Assembly (NCBI RefSeq): GCF_038725785.1
Contig: NZ_CP109796.1
Location: 1,178,001-1,242,000, forward strand
Direction of reading: 5' to 3'
DNA: 64,000 nucleotides
DNA from: Termitidicoccus mucosus
GTDB lineage: Bacteria; Verrucomicrobiota; Verrucomicrobiia; Opitutales; Opitutaceae
The notes below the pieces were generated by a model, which worked only from the letters and a program-made list of their open reading frames with translations, made no database searches and was not told the DNA's origin. This document shows, piece after piece, positions 8,060 through 16,827 of the stretch. Each line of letters opens with the position of its first letter. Within the stretch, counting starts at the first letter, position 1. A program made the position numbers and the translations under genes.

Positions 8060-10612
8060 GTGCGTTACTCCCCCACGCTTGTTCTCTTAGCCTCGGCCTT
8101 TATCGCAACCGGAGTCCTTCCCTCTCGCGCCGCCGCATCGGAGCTTGGCCAGCCTTTTATAAACTCCCTCGGCATGCGAATGTTGCCCGTCGCACCAGGA
8201 AAATTCATGATGGGCGAGACCAACGAGACGCCACGCACTGCCTTCATCAAGCAGCCCGTTTACCTGAAATGGGGCGACTGGGACGAGCATCCCGTCCACG
8301 AAGTCACCATCAGCCAGCCGTTTCACATGGCCGAGGCCGAGGTGAAGGTCGGGCAATTCCAGCAATTCCGCGCCGCGTATCGCGGCGATCCGGCGACCGC
8401 TCCATATGCAGCCGGCATTAGTTGGGAAGACGCGACGGCGTTCTGCCGCTGGCTCAGCGAAAAGGAGGGCATGACCTACCGCCTGCCCACCGAGGCTGAA
8501 TGGGAATACGCCTGCCGCGCCGGAACAACCACGTGGTTCTCCTCTCCGGGCGAGGCACCGCCCGGCATCGGTGTGCCGAATGCGTGGGGTTTTCTAAATA
8601 TGCACGCCGGAGTTCGCGAATGGTGCCTCGACTGGCACGGCGAATACCCATTCGAGTCGCAGACCGATCCGGTCGGACCATCCTCCGGTATCGCGCGTGT
8701 AATCCGCGGCGGCGGGCTTGAAAACGATCTGCCTTATTACTCGCGCTCCGCCAACCGCGCCGGCTTGCCACCGAATTTTCCGCCGGTGCCGTTGGAGGAA
8801 TTGCAGGCTGTCTCTCAAAAAGCCAAGGTCTCCGCAAATGCCCCGTCCGGCGCGGGGCAGGCCCAATCCGGCAATTACAAAAGCGAGATGGGCTATAAAA
8901 ACTTCATCCGCGACATCCCGAACAACCAAGGCAACAGCACCATCGGATTCCGCGTCGTCGCGGCCCCGCCGCCTGCCACCAAACCCGGCGATCCCCTCCT
9001 TCCTTTTGCCGTGCTCGGCGTGCTACCGACAAACGTCACCACGCGCGAACTCGCGAAGCACGGTCCACCCGCCAACAAACCGCATTTCCGCAAACGCCTT
9101 CTTCTCCCCACCCCGCCGGAAAATACCGCGCCCAGCAAGCTCGCAGCCCTCCGCGCCCTGGGTTTCCACCGCGGCATGCTCCGGCACAATCACTGCCCCG
9201 GCCTCGTCGCCTGCGACAACGGAGACCTCATCGTCGTCATGTTCACCGCCGTCGGCGAGACCACGCCCGATGTCGCCATGATGAGCACCCGCTTGCGCCA
9301 CGGCGCGGACCAATGGGACATGCCCGACCTTTTCCTTGATATGCCCGACATCGATGACCATGCCCCCCTCCTCTGGAACGACCACGGACGTATCTGGTTC
9401 GTCTGGGGCATGAACAAATTCAACGCCGGTTATCCTTTCCAATACATAACTTCCGACGACAACGGCGCCACCTGGAGCCCGGTCAATTTCCCGCATTTCC
9501 CCGAACCGGTCGGCGGCTACTCCGCGCAACCCATCACCAGCGCCTTCCGCGACCGCGCCGGCAATATTCTCATCGCCAGTGACGCCATCGGACCCGAATC
9601 CGTCCTATGGAAAAGCACCGACAATGGAGCCACTTGGTTCGACACCGGCGGACGCACCGGCGGACGCCACACCGTTTTTGTCGAGATGCGCGATGGACGC
9701 CTCCTCGGCTTTGGCGGGAAAAGCTCCGACATCGAAGGCCACATGCCCCGCTCCGTCTCCGACGACGGCGGCAAAACATGGAAAATCTCCCAAACCCCCT
9801 TCTGCATGCTCGGCGGCAACCAGCGCCCCTCGCTCATCCGCCTCGCCAGCGGACGCCTTTTCTTTGCCGGCGATCTCCAGACCGACAAGGGTTTCACGCC
9901 TCCCGACATCAAGGACAAGGGTGTTTGGGTGGCCCTTTCCGACGACGATGGCGAGACATGGAAAATCCGAAAACTCCCCAGCACGCAGCGTCACGAGCTC
10001 CCCAAACGCTCTGCCGACATGGGCGGCGACACCATCGGCTACTCCGTCACGCGCCAGACGCCCAACGGCATGATTCACCTCATCGCCACCATGACCGAGC
10101 CGTGTCTGCACTACGAATTCAACGAGGAATGGATTCTCAGCGGCTCCGATGAAGTCGACAACGCCTCCGATGAGACGCTCACGCGCAATAAAGCCGCGCG
10201 CGTGGCCGGCATCCGCGAATACACCGAAAAAGTCCCCGGCGGCACCGTCCTCTACTCCGGCGGAATCGCCGATGACGGGCGCTTCCTGTTCCACGGCCCC
10301 GTCCGCTGGCTCGGCCCCGACGGCGAGGTTCTGCACGACGCGACCTATCATCTCGGTCAATTTCAAGGCACCGAAACCCATTACAGACCATCCGGCACCC
10401 TGTCATGGAAGCGTGAATACAAAACACCGGCTCTCTTTGAATGGACGACCTACTGGCCTGATGGCGGCACCCGCACCCGCTCGACTTGGCGTGACCTCCA
10501 CGGAGAAGGCAAGGCCGTGCTGTTTGACCGCATGACGGGAATGGAGGTGTTCAGCATCAACATGGAAAACGGCCTCGTCCGTTCGCTCAAAGGCGACCCG
10601 GAGGAAAACTGA
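8060..10612 (+). CDS. exported fusion: formylglycine-generating-enzyme-like domain + sialidase-type propeller + repeat tail
   Basis: 850 residues starting at GTG 8060; a signal peptide follows at once (SPTLVLLASAFIATGVLPSRAAA). Residues about 32-315 are an FGE/SUMF1-type domain: FINSLGMRMLPVAPGKFMMG, DEHPVHEVTIS, ISWEDATAFCRWLSEKEG, YRLPTEAEWEYACRAG, GVREWCLDWHG, RVIRGGG and GFRVVA. The cysteine pair that true FGE uses after R-G-G is absent, so it is probably a binding or structural module. Residues about 355-690 form a sialidase-like propeller with Asp-boxes TSDDNGATWSP, STDNGATW, SDDGGKTWK and SDDDGETWK. The tail (about 700-850) has repeated G-x-x-x-x-x-x-P-D-G strands. Probably a secreted glycan-processing enzyme; substrate unknown. 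Confidence 0.75.
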   Translation: MRYSPTLVLLASAFIATGVLPSRAAASELGQPFINSLGMRMLPVAPGKFMMGETNETPRTAFIKQPVYLKWGDWDEHPVHEVTISQPFHMAEAEVKVGQFQQFRAAYRGDPATAPYAAGISWEDATAFCRWLSEKEGMTYRLPTEAEWEYACRAGTTTWFSSPGEAPPGIGVPNAWGFLNMHAGVREWCLDWHGEYPFESQTDPVGPSSGIARVIRGGGLENDLPYYSRSANRAGLPPNFPPVPLEELQAVSQKAKVSANAPSGAGQAQSGNYKSEMGYKNFIRDIPNNQGNSTIGFRVVAAPPPATKPGDPLLPFAVLGVLPTNVTTRELAKHGPPANKPHFRKRLLLPTPPENTAPSKLAALRALGFHRGMLRHNHCPGLVACDNGDLIVVMFTAVGETTPDVAMMSTRLRHGADQWDMPDLFLDMPDIDDHAPLLWNDHGRIWFVWGMNKFNAGYPFQYITSDDNGATWSPVNFPHFPEPVGGYSAQPITSAFRDRAGNILIASDAIGPESVLWKSTDNGATWFDTGGRTGGRHTVFVEMRDGRLLGFGGKSSDIEGHMPRSVSDDGGKTWKISQTPFCMLGGNQRPSLIRLASGRLFFAGDLQTDKGFTPPDIKDKGVWVALSDDDGETWKIRKLPSTQRHELPKRSADMGGDTIGYSVTRQTPNGMIHLIATMTEPCLHYEFNEEWILSGSDEVDNASDETLTRNKAARVAGIREYTEKVPGGTVLYSGGIADDGRFLFHGPVRWLGPDGEVLHDATYHLGQFQGTETHYRPSGTLSWKREYKTPALFEWTTYWPDGGTRTRSTWRDLHGEGKAVLFDRMTGMEVFSINMENGLVRSLKGDPEEN

Positions 10613-10716
10613 GCGGGCACGTGCCGCCACACGCCTCCATACATGTCCTTGAATCAAGAGCGGCGGCCGATATTGTGGCCGCCATCCCATCCGCTCCTTT
10701 GGCAGTTTCTGTCCTT

Positions 10717-12432
10717 ATGAGAGTCTCACATCACATTGCTTCGCTTCTGTTTTCCGCCATCATCTCATTCGCCGCTCTCGCGCCATCTCACATCCGCGCG
10801 GCGGCCGTCACTGCCGGGCCGCCCGCACAGGCGAAAGCCGCCAAACCTTCCGCCCCGGGCAAATATTATTTCGTGGATCGGGTCCGTGGCGACGATGCGA
10901 ACGGCAATGGCAGCCGGACGCGTCCCTGGGCGTCCATCACGCATGCGCTTGCATCGGTCGAATCTCCGCCCATCGGAGCCAAGCCGGTGGTCATCCTCAT
11001 TTCGCAGGGACGCTATGCCGAGCCGACGCTCGTGCTGAAACCTCGCGTGAACCTCTCCGGTGGCTACACCGCCTTCGGTCGCGAGGACACCGGCGAACTC
11101 ACACGTGATTGCTGGAACACGCCCACAATCCTTGACGGTGGCGGCGACCGCCGCATCGCGATGGGAGCCGATGAGACCAAACTCGATGGGCTGCGTTTCG
11201 AGAACGGCTTCGCGCACGATGCGGGCGCGGCAATCTTGTGCGACGGCACCTCGCCGTCCATCAGCGGCTGCGTGTTCGTTGGCAACCGCGTGGCAGGAAG
11301 TCCACGTCCGACCGAAACTCATGGCGGCGCCATCGCGTGCATCAATGGCGCGGCTCCCTACATCGTGCATAATATCATCTTCGACAACAGCACCGGGGCC
11401 GGCGCCGCGAGCGCGTTTCTCGCATGCGGCGGCGCCGCTCCCCGATTGAAAAGCAATGTCTTTTTCAACAACCAGTCGGCCCCCGCCGCCAAAGGACTCT
11501 CTTCGGCGGGCGCAGTGATATCGTATTCCAAGGGCTGCCGCGGAGAAATCACTGGCAACATCGTTATCGCAAATTTCGCGGATACGAGCTCCCCTGTTGA
11601 CGGCGGCATCCGCGTCACCGCCTCCACCCCGACTATCACGGGCAACATCGTCGTCGCCTGCGAATCCATAACGGGCGCGATGCTGATTTATGGCCGCTCC
11701 GCCATCAAAGGCGATGCCACGAAACCCGAAATCGTGAGGATAGATCGCAATATCATTGCCGGCAATTCGCTCCTCGCTCTCGTAATTCACACGGTATCCG
11801 CGCACCTCGCCCACAATGTCGTCGCGGAAAATACTGGCGGCATCATCTTGTTTGACCGCGCTCTCGTCACCGCCGAGCGCAACACACTCTGGCAGGAAAA
11901 CTGGAGCGTCACCGGAATCCAGCACAACAAATCGCCATCGCATTTCACCGGCAGCATCTTCAAAAACATCCCGGAGGAAAGCAACGGTTCCCCGGCCCTC
12001 TTTTCGCGCAATCTCATCGCCGATGCTTCCGCGCCCGTTTTCCACGACGCGATCCCGATGCCGGAAGGTGGCGAAAACGCGCTTTTCCGCGACGACAGCG
12101 CGACCAATGAAATCATCGCCGCACGTTATGACGCCGCGCGTTTTGTGACGGTTTTCACCCTGGCGAAACCGGTGCGCGCGGCCACGCGCGACTATGAGTA
12201 TTGCGCACGCCCGGTGCGCATCATGTTCGGCGCGGAGGATGACATGCCCGACCAGTGGCGCGTCGTGAAATCCGCCGTTGAAAACGAGGTGCTTGTATGG
12301 GGCCGGCTCGATGAGCCGCCCGGACGGAGCGGTCACACGCCCAAGGCTCTCGCCATCATGCGCAGTTATCTGACTGGTCCCGCCGCGCCGAAGGACGTCG
12401 GTGCCGATTATATCATTCTGCCAAATAACTGA
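10717..12432 (+). CDS. secreted right-handed beta-helix (DUF1565-type, pectate-lyase-like) protein
   Basis: 571 residues from the ATG at 10717. The frame is open back to a GTG at 10621, but the later start begins directly with a good signal peptide (RVSHHIASLLFSAIISFAAL). Residues near 48-70 (YYFVDRVRGDDANGNGSRTRPWASITHAL) have the DUF1565 look that opens many parallel beta-helix CAZymes. Long runs of short N/G/I-rich rungs follow (FVGNRVAGS, NIIFDNSTGAG, NIVIANFADTS, NIIAGNSLLA). No catalytic set can be named. It lies about 100 bp after the fusion gene on the same strand and probably shares its transcript. It could be a lyase, a hydrolase or a binding protein. Confidence 0.7.
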   Translation: MRVSHHIASLLFSAIISFAALAPSHIRAAAVTAGPPAQAKAAKPSAPGKYYFVDRVRGDDANGNGSRTRPWASITHALASVESPPIGAKPVVILISQGRYAEPTLVLKPRVNLSGGYTAFGREDTGELTRDCWNTPTILDGGGDRRIAMGADETKLDGLRFENGFAHDAGAAILCDGTSPSISGCVFVGNRVAGSPRPTETHGGAIACINGAAPYIVHNIIFDNSTGAGAASAFLACGGAAPRLKSNVFFNNQSAPAAKGLSSAGAVISYSKGCRGEITGNIVIANFADTSSPVDGGIRVTASTPTITGNIVVACESITGAMLIYGRSAIKGDATKPEIVRIDRNIIAGNSLLALVIHTVSAHLAHNVVAENTGGIILFDRALVTAERNTLWQENWSVTGIQHNKSPSHFTGSIFKNIPEESNGSPALFSRNLIADASAPVFHDAIPMPEGGENALFRDDSATNEIIAARYDAARFVTVFTLAKPVRAATRDYEYCARPVRIMFGAEDDMPDQWRVVKSAVENEVLVWGRLDEPPGRSGHTPKALAIMRSYLTGPAAPKDVGADYIILPNN

Positions 12433-12438
12433 CGGAGG

Positions 12439-13533
12439 CTACCCTAAGTCCTTTCGCTCCGGCACCGAATCACGCTCGACCAGCCCGGGCTGTATCATGA
12501 CCTGCGACGACGACCGATCTTCAGGATGCGCGATGCGCCAGAATAACTGATGCACGGCGCGCTCGCCAATCGCAGCCGCACGCACGTCGATGGTCGTGAG
12601 CGCCGGGCTCAAGCCGGCGATGATGGACTGCTCGTTGTTGCACGAGATGATGCCCACGTCGCGACCGGGACGAACGCCCCTCGCTTCCAACGCGGCATAA
12701 AGCTGGATTGATGTGCGGTCCGCCGGAACGAAAAACGACGTCGCGCGTTTTTTCACCGGACGCGACAGCCAGCGCGCCACGAGTTCGCCCACGTTTTCCG
12801 GCGAGGTGATGGCTGGCAGCGGCCACACACGCCAGCCAGGCGGCGGCGACTCGAAAAGGTCCACCTCGCAACCGAGCCAGCGCGCGTGTTCGATAAACGA
12901 ATGTTTCACACGCTCGAACTGCGACTGGCCGGGCTTCGGATTGAGAAACGCTACGTGCCGATGGCCTTTTTCATAAAGATGCGCCGCCGCGATGCGTCCT
13001 GCATCCTCGGTGTCGAAGTTGCAGTGATCGCCCGGCGCACCGGGCAATCGCCCCATCAGCCACACGTAGGGCAACCGATAAAGTTGCTGCAAAAACCGGT
13101 TGTCCGACAGCGACGGCAACTCGCCCTGGTTCGGTCCCTTCAAAATCAAACCAGCCACGCGGCCGCCCGAGAGAAACGCCGGCACGCGGTCCCCCTTCGG
13201 GCTGATGGAGAGCAGCAGCGAGCCTCCCAGCCCCGCGACGGTGCTCTCGATGCTTTGCAGCGCCGCGCTCACCACCGGAAGCTGCACCAGCGAATCCTCC
13301 ATGCCGAAGCAGACCACCCCCACGTTTTTCGGCTCGTCCTCGCGCCCGCCACCTCCCGTGCGCGCGACCTTGCGACGACGCAGTCGGGTGTAGTTCAACG
13401 CCCTTGCGGCATCGAGCACCTTTTCACGGATGCCGTCATTCACTCCGGGGATGTCGTTGAGCACCCGAGAGACCGTGCCGAGCGCCACGCCTGCCTTTTT
13501 GGCCACGTCGGAAATTGTTGATTGTTTGTTCAT
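12439..13533 (-). CDS. LacI-family transcriptional regulator
   Basis: 364 residues from ATG 13533; the upstream extension to 13599 has no family match. The N-terminal helix-turn-helix is clear: TISDVAKKAGVALGTVSRVLND followed by the hinge region REKVLDAARALNY. The rest is a periplasmic-binding-protein-like effector domain (VGVVCFGMEDS, RVAGLILKG, YEKGHRHVAFLNPKPGQSQ, ALEARGVRPGRDVGIISCNNE, TTIDVRAAAIGERAVHQLF). It is transcribed leftward, 173 bp after the symporter gene, and most likely controls uptake and degradation genes nearby in response to a sugar or sugar acid. It faces the beta-helix gene tail to tail with only 6 bp between stop codons. Confidence 0.93.
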   Translation of the reverse strand: MNKQSTISDVAKKAGVALGTVSRVLNDIPGVNDGIREKVLDAARALNYTRLRRRKVARTGGGGREDEPKNVGVVCFGMEDSLVQLPVVSAALQSIESTVAGLGGSLLLSISPKGDRVPAFLSGGRVAGLILKGPNQGELPSLSDNRFLQQLYRLPYVWLMGRLPGAPGDHCNFDTEDAGRIAAAHLYEKGHRHVAFLNPKPGQSQFERVKHSFIEHARWLGCEVDLFESPPPGWRVWPLPAITSPENVGELVARWLSRPVKKRATSFFVPADRTSIQLYAALEARGVRPGRDVGIISCNNEQSIIAGLSPALTTIDVRAAAIGERAVHQLFWRIAHPEDRSSSQVMIQPGLVERDSVPERKDLG

Positions 13534-13706
13534 TGTGGTGGAATGGAAAGCGAAATAAGTGTCCCCATGACAGACAAGGGAAGACAAAAACAGTTTCACG
13601 CCCCCGTGAAGTCAACGGAGGAAACCCGCTTTTCGCTATCGTAATCTAGTTGACAGTCCGACGCACCTCACTCCTGCCGTCCAGAAGACGCCGCTTTGTT
13701 CACCGT

Positions 13707-15254
13707 TTACTTGAAATAATCGTATATGGTCAGGTTTTCGACCAGTTTTTCCTTCGACTCAAACAGGAAGCTAGCCAGGTAGCCCACCACTAGCACAATG
13801 ATATGGCTGTAAACCCCGAGCATCATCTTGTGATGCGGAAAATTATACCTCCCGAGATCGAGTAGCAGTCTCCGCGTATCGCCGGTGCCGATTGGGGAGG
13901 TGGTGAGCACGGCGTATGCGGTGAAGAGCACGCACACCACGAGTCCGGTGTAGAGCCCCTGCTTATTCGCCCGCCTGCTGAACAGTCCCAGCAAAAATAT
14001 ACCCACGACGCCGGCCGATAAAATCGCGTATAACTCAAAGACCACGCCGAGCACACCCTCCCCTCCCCACGCATGATAAAGCAACGCCACCACGATGCAC
14101 CCGATGCCTGAAAACGCCACCAGAATGCGCCCCATGTTGAGACGCTGCCGATCGGTGCAATTCGGACGGAAACGCTGATAGTAATCCTGCACGCCGACCG
14201 CCGCGAGGCTGTTCATGTCGGCGTCGAGAGTGGACACCGCGGCCGATATGAGCGCGGCCAGCACCAGTCCGATTATACCGACCGGGAGTTGTGTTTTTAT
14301 GAAATAGGGGAATACCGCGTCGGCTTTGATGTCCCCAGGCAGCGCCACTCCGGCATTGCCCTTGTAATACACATACAACGCGGTGCCTATGAGCATGAAG
14401 AGCGTCCACATCGGCACGCTCAGTAATACGCCGATATAAGCGGCTTTTTTCGCCCCCCTGTCATCCTTGGCTGCCAGATAGCGCTGCACGATTGTCTGGT
14501 CGGTGCCGTATTTCTGCACACCATAGAACAGACCGTTGATGACCATCACGATGAAGGTGAGGTTGGTGAGGTTCCAGTCATACGGACCGAATCCGATTTT
14601 TTTCCACTCAAACGCCTTTCCTATGGCCGCCACCGGCCCGCCATCTGTGGAAAACAAAAGAATGCCCAGGCAGATGAGCCCGCCACCAATCATCAGCAAG
14701 CCTTGGGCAAGATCCATCCAGATGACCGCCTCCATCCCGCCGAGCAACGTGAGGATGATGATGGCCGTGCCCAGCACTAGGATAGTCATAGGCACACTGA
14801 ACCCCGCTACGGAATTTAGCGCCAACGCCAATAGATACATCACCGTGCCCATTTTCGTGAAATGGGTGAAGCTGAACGCCACCGAGCTGTATATGCGCGC
14901 GAAGAACCCGAAGCGTCGCTCGAAGTATTCATACGTGCTCAGCCGGATGACTTTCCTGAACAGCGGGACAATCACCCAAATCATCCCGACCAGCACAATC
15001 GGCACCATAAGCCCCTGGACGAGGAGTATCCAATTTCCTTTATATGAGGCCGCCGGATATGCGAGAAAGGTCACACTGCTGATTAATGTCGCAAAAATGG
15101 ACATGCCGATAATCCATGGTGGAATACGCTTGCCTCCGGCGAAAAATTTGTCCGATGAATCCTGATGCCGCGCAAACCACGCGCCGAATCCGATTGTGGA
15201 AACGACCGAGATGACGACAATTGAGTAATCAATCCAGTGAAGCGTGCTGTCCAT
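13707..15254 (-). CDS. sodium:solute symporter (SSS family)
   Basis: 515 residues with about 13 hydrophobic segments. It begins LHWIDYSIVVISVVSTIGFGAWFARH and carries the family's SSDKFFAGGKRIPPW after TM1 and a GGMEAVIWMDLAQGLLMIGGG stretch like the SGLT-type sodium-substrate region. These carriers import sugars, uronides or other small organics with Na+. Given its neighbours (GH28 genes, LacI regulator), uptake of an oligo- or monogalacturonide-type product is likely, but the substrate cannot be read from sequence. An inverted repeat at 15323-15339, about 70 bp upstream of the start, is a candidate operator. Confidence 0.92.
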   Translation of the reverse strand: MDSTLHWIDYSIVVISVVSTIGFGAWFARHQDSSDKFFAGGKRIPPWIIGMSIFATLISSVTFLAYPAASYKGNWILLVQGLMVPIVLVGMIWVIVPLFRKVIRLSTYEYFERRFGFFARIYSSVAFSFTHFTKMGTVMYLLALALNSVAGFSVPMTILVLGTAIIILTLLGGMEAVIWMDLAQGLLMIGGGLICLGILLFSTDGGPVAAIGKAFEWKKIGFGPYDWNLTNLTFIVMVINGLFYGVQKYGTDQTIVQRYLAAKDDRGAKKAAYIGVLLSVPMWTLFMLIGTALYVYYKGNAGVALPGDIKADAVFPYFIKTQLPVGIIGLVLAALISAAVSTLDADMNSLAAVGVQDYYQRFRPNCTDRQRLNMGRILVAFSGIGCIVVALLYHAWGGEGVLGVVFELYAILSAGVVGIFLLGLFSRRANKQGLYTGLVVCVLFTAYAVLTTSPIGTGDTRRLLLDLGRYNFPHHKMMLGVYSHIIVLVVGYLASFLFESKEKLVENLTIYDYFK

Positions 15255-15457
15255 TAAGGGGTATAAAATTCAGGCCATTTATCCGCATTCTCCCGCCAGT
15301 CGGGTCGGGTCGGTAAATAAAATTACTCTATAAGAGTAACAAAATTCAGATAAAAAGCACCAGGAAATATTTCAAAACCATGGATAAAAGTGATTCTGGC
15401 ATTTTATGATGAAATAAAACGAGCGAAAACGAGATCCCGAACACCCCACCCGAGCAG
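15255..15457. promoter_or_regulatory. promoter region of the symporter gene
   Basis: 203 bp, AT-rich, between the symporter start and the stop codon of the propeller gene. It holds the inverted repeat listed separately and two copies of AAAATTCAG (about 15266 and 15342) on either side of it. A TTATGATGAAATAAAAC stretch near 15404 resembles TGAAATAA words in other promoters of this window. Confidence 0.45.
15323..15339. promoter_or_regulatory. putative operator: TTACTCT-ATA-AGAGTAA
   Basis: Two perfect 7-bp arms with a 3-bp centre, placed 69 bp upstream of the symporter start codon. The size and symmetry fit a dimeric repressor site. The nearby LacI regulator is a candidate binder, although LacI sites usually have a central CG, which this lacks. 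Confidence 0.45.
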
Positions 15458-16786
15458 TCATCGCGGGGACAAAATGGCTGATAAATCCACCAGATAGAGA
15501 TGCCGCTCGCCACGCACATTCGCGGCCTGGATGGTCACTTTTTTGTAATCACGACTCCAACAGGGATGCCCGTCGAGACGGAAAACAGCGTCGGGCAGGC
15601 GTCCTTCCCATTTGATTGAGGGCAACGTGCAGACGATTTTTGCCTCGTCCGCCTCCAAGTCCGCCAAGCGCAGCGAGACTGTTTTCTGTTCGCCGTCGGT
15701 TTTGAATGCATCGGTAATCAGGTAGCGTCCGCCCTTTTCCACACTCGGATGACCGCCGCCAAGTATTTTCCGGGAGAGTTTTTCAAATGTGGATCCGTCG
15801 TATTTGAATTTTACAAAATAATTTTTCCCATCCTCAAATTTCAAATGCCGTATCAAATGCTCCCCGTCGGGATGCCAGTTTGGGTGCCCGCCCCCCGCCC
15901 CCCACGGCAGGCGGCCGGGTGTCGCATAACATAATTCCGTGCCATCGGGCTTGAATGTGATGTTGGCGGGATTGTGCACGCCGAGATTTCCGGCCAGTAT
16001 GCAGCGTACAACATTATAAACCCGCGTGCCCTGCCGATTGAATTTGCTATGCCAGAAATAATAGGTGCAATCCCGCTCCGGCGGGGACGGCAGCACCGCC
16101 GCGGCGTCCGCCAAGCTCACAATGAGTTTCTTTTTATTGGTTTTCAGGTCGGTGCGCCAGATGCCCTCCGTCTCCGATGCGCCGGGAGGCAAGGATTGGA
16201 ACGCGCCGGGCGAAGCGGGCGGGCAGCCGTAGCCGAGCTGGGTAACATCGAATAATTCGAGCGGAAACCCAACCACGCACGAATCATTGGCCGCCACCGA
16301 GTACATAGGACCGCAAAATGCGCTTGTTTCACCAGTGTCGATGTCCACACGTACGCAGACCGTGGTGCCGCCTATAATATCGTTGCAGTAAACATAACTG
16401 TCGGTCGCCCCCCATTGCGCGTTGGTGCCGGTCTGCAATCCCCAGCTTTTTGTTTTGTAAACCGTCTGGATGGTCTGTTCGTGGGTGTCGATTATGCAGA
16501 CTTCCGCTGTGTCACCGACGACCGGCATGCGGTCCTGGAAGGGAAACTTTGAGACCACCAGATATCGTTCCGACGGACTGTAGGGTGTGACATCGAAGTA
16601 GGTTTGTTGGTAAAGACCGCCGTCCGGCGTGAGCTTCAGCGCGGGAGCGAGAAAATTTTTGCCGATAACCGGCTCGAATTTAATTTGCTGTTTCCTCGCG
16701 GGCTTGCAAGCAATCGTTAGCATGTTTCCGCTCGTGGCCGCCGCAAGGAACCCCGCGCTGGTTTTCAGGAATTCACGACGATTCAT
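15458..16786 (-). CDS. Tat-exported beta-propeller protein, oligogalacturonate-lyase (PL22)-like
   Basis: 442 residues. It opens with a Tat signal (MNRREFLKTSAGFLAAATSG) with a Cys at about residue 27 that could also allow lipidation. The mature part consists of repeated WD-like blades: YSPSERYLVVSKFPF, WGLQTGTNAQW, FKPDGTELCYATPG, PNWHPDGEHLIRHLKF and HPCWSRDYKKVTIQAA. This arrangement, with His-rich loops (PNWHPDGEH, GGGHPSV) and blade-end DG motifs, resembles seven-bladed oligogalacturonate lyases that cleave short unsaturated pectin fragments using histidine and Mn2+. The context (two GH28 genes, GH88/105) fits. Similarity is judged by eye, so the lyase call is tentative; a generic TolB-like propeller is the alternative. 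Confidence 0.55.
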   Translation of the reverse strand: MNRREFLKTSAGFLAAATSGNMLTIACKPARKQQIKFEPVIGKNFLAPALKLTPDGGLYQQTYFDVTPYSPSERYLVVSKFPFQDRMPVVGDTAEVCIIDTHEQTIQTVYKTKSWGLQTGTNAQWGATDSYVYCNDIIGGTTVCVRVDIDTGETSAFCGPMYSVAANDSCVVGFPLELFDVTQLGYGCPPASPGAFQSLPPGASETEGIWRTDLKTNKKKLIVSLADAAAVLPSPPERDCTYYFWHSKFNRQGTRVYNVVRCILAGNLGVHNPANITFKPDGTELCYATPGRLPWGAGGGHPNWHPDGEHLIRHLKFEDGKNYFVKFKYDGSTFEKLSRKILGGGHPSVEKGGRYLITDAFKTDGEQKTVSLRLADLEADEAKIVCTLPSIKWEGRLPDAVFRLDGHPCWSRDYKKVTIQAANVRGERHLYLVDLSAILSPR

Positions 16787-16827
16787 AAGTTCTCCGGCAT
16801 ATTGTTATCTGCATGCGCGGCGTGCTC

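Noticed and set aside
8150-9005. FGE-like domain as the maturase for the local sulfatases
   Set aside because: No cysteine pair at the expected position after R-G-G, and the protein is exported, whereas maturation of Tat substrates takes place before export.
10616-10625. GGCACGTGCC palindrome just after the fusion gene
   Set aside because: Only 10 bp, no T-tract, and GC-rich palindromes of this size are expected by chance here; not called a terminator.
10765-12336. 523-residue minus-strand frame opposite the beta-helix gene
   Set aside because: The plus strand carries a signal peptide and regular beta-helix rungs; the minus frame is Arg/Gly/Ala-rich noise.
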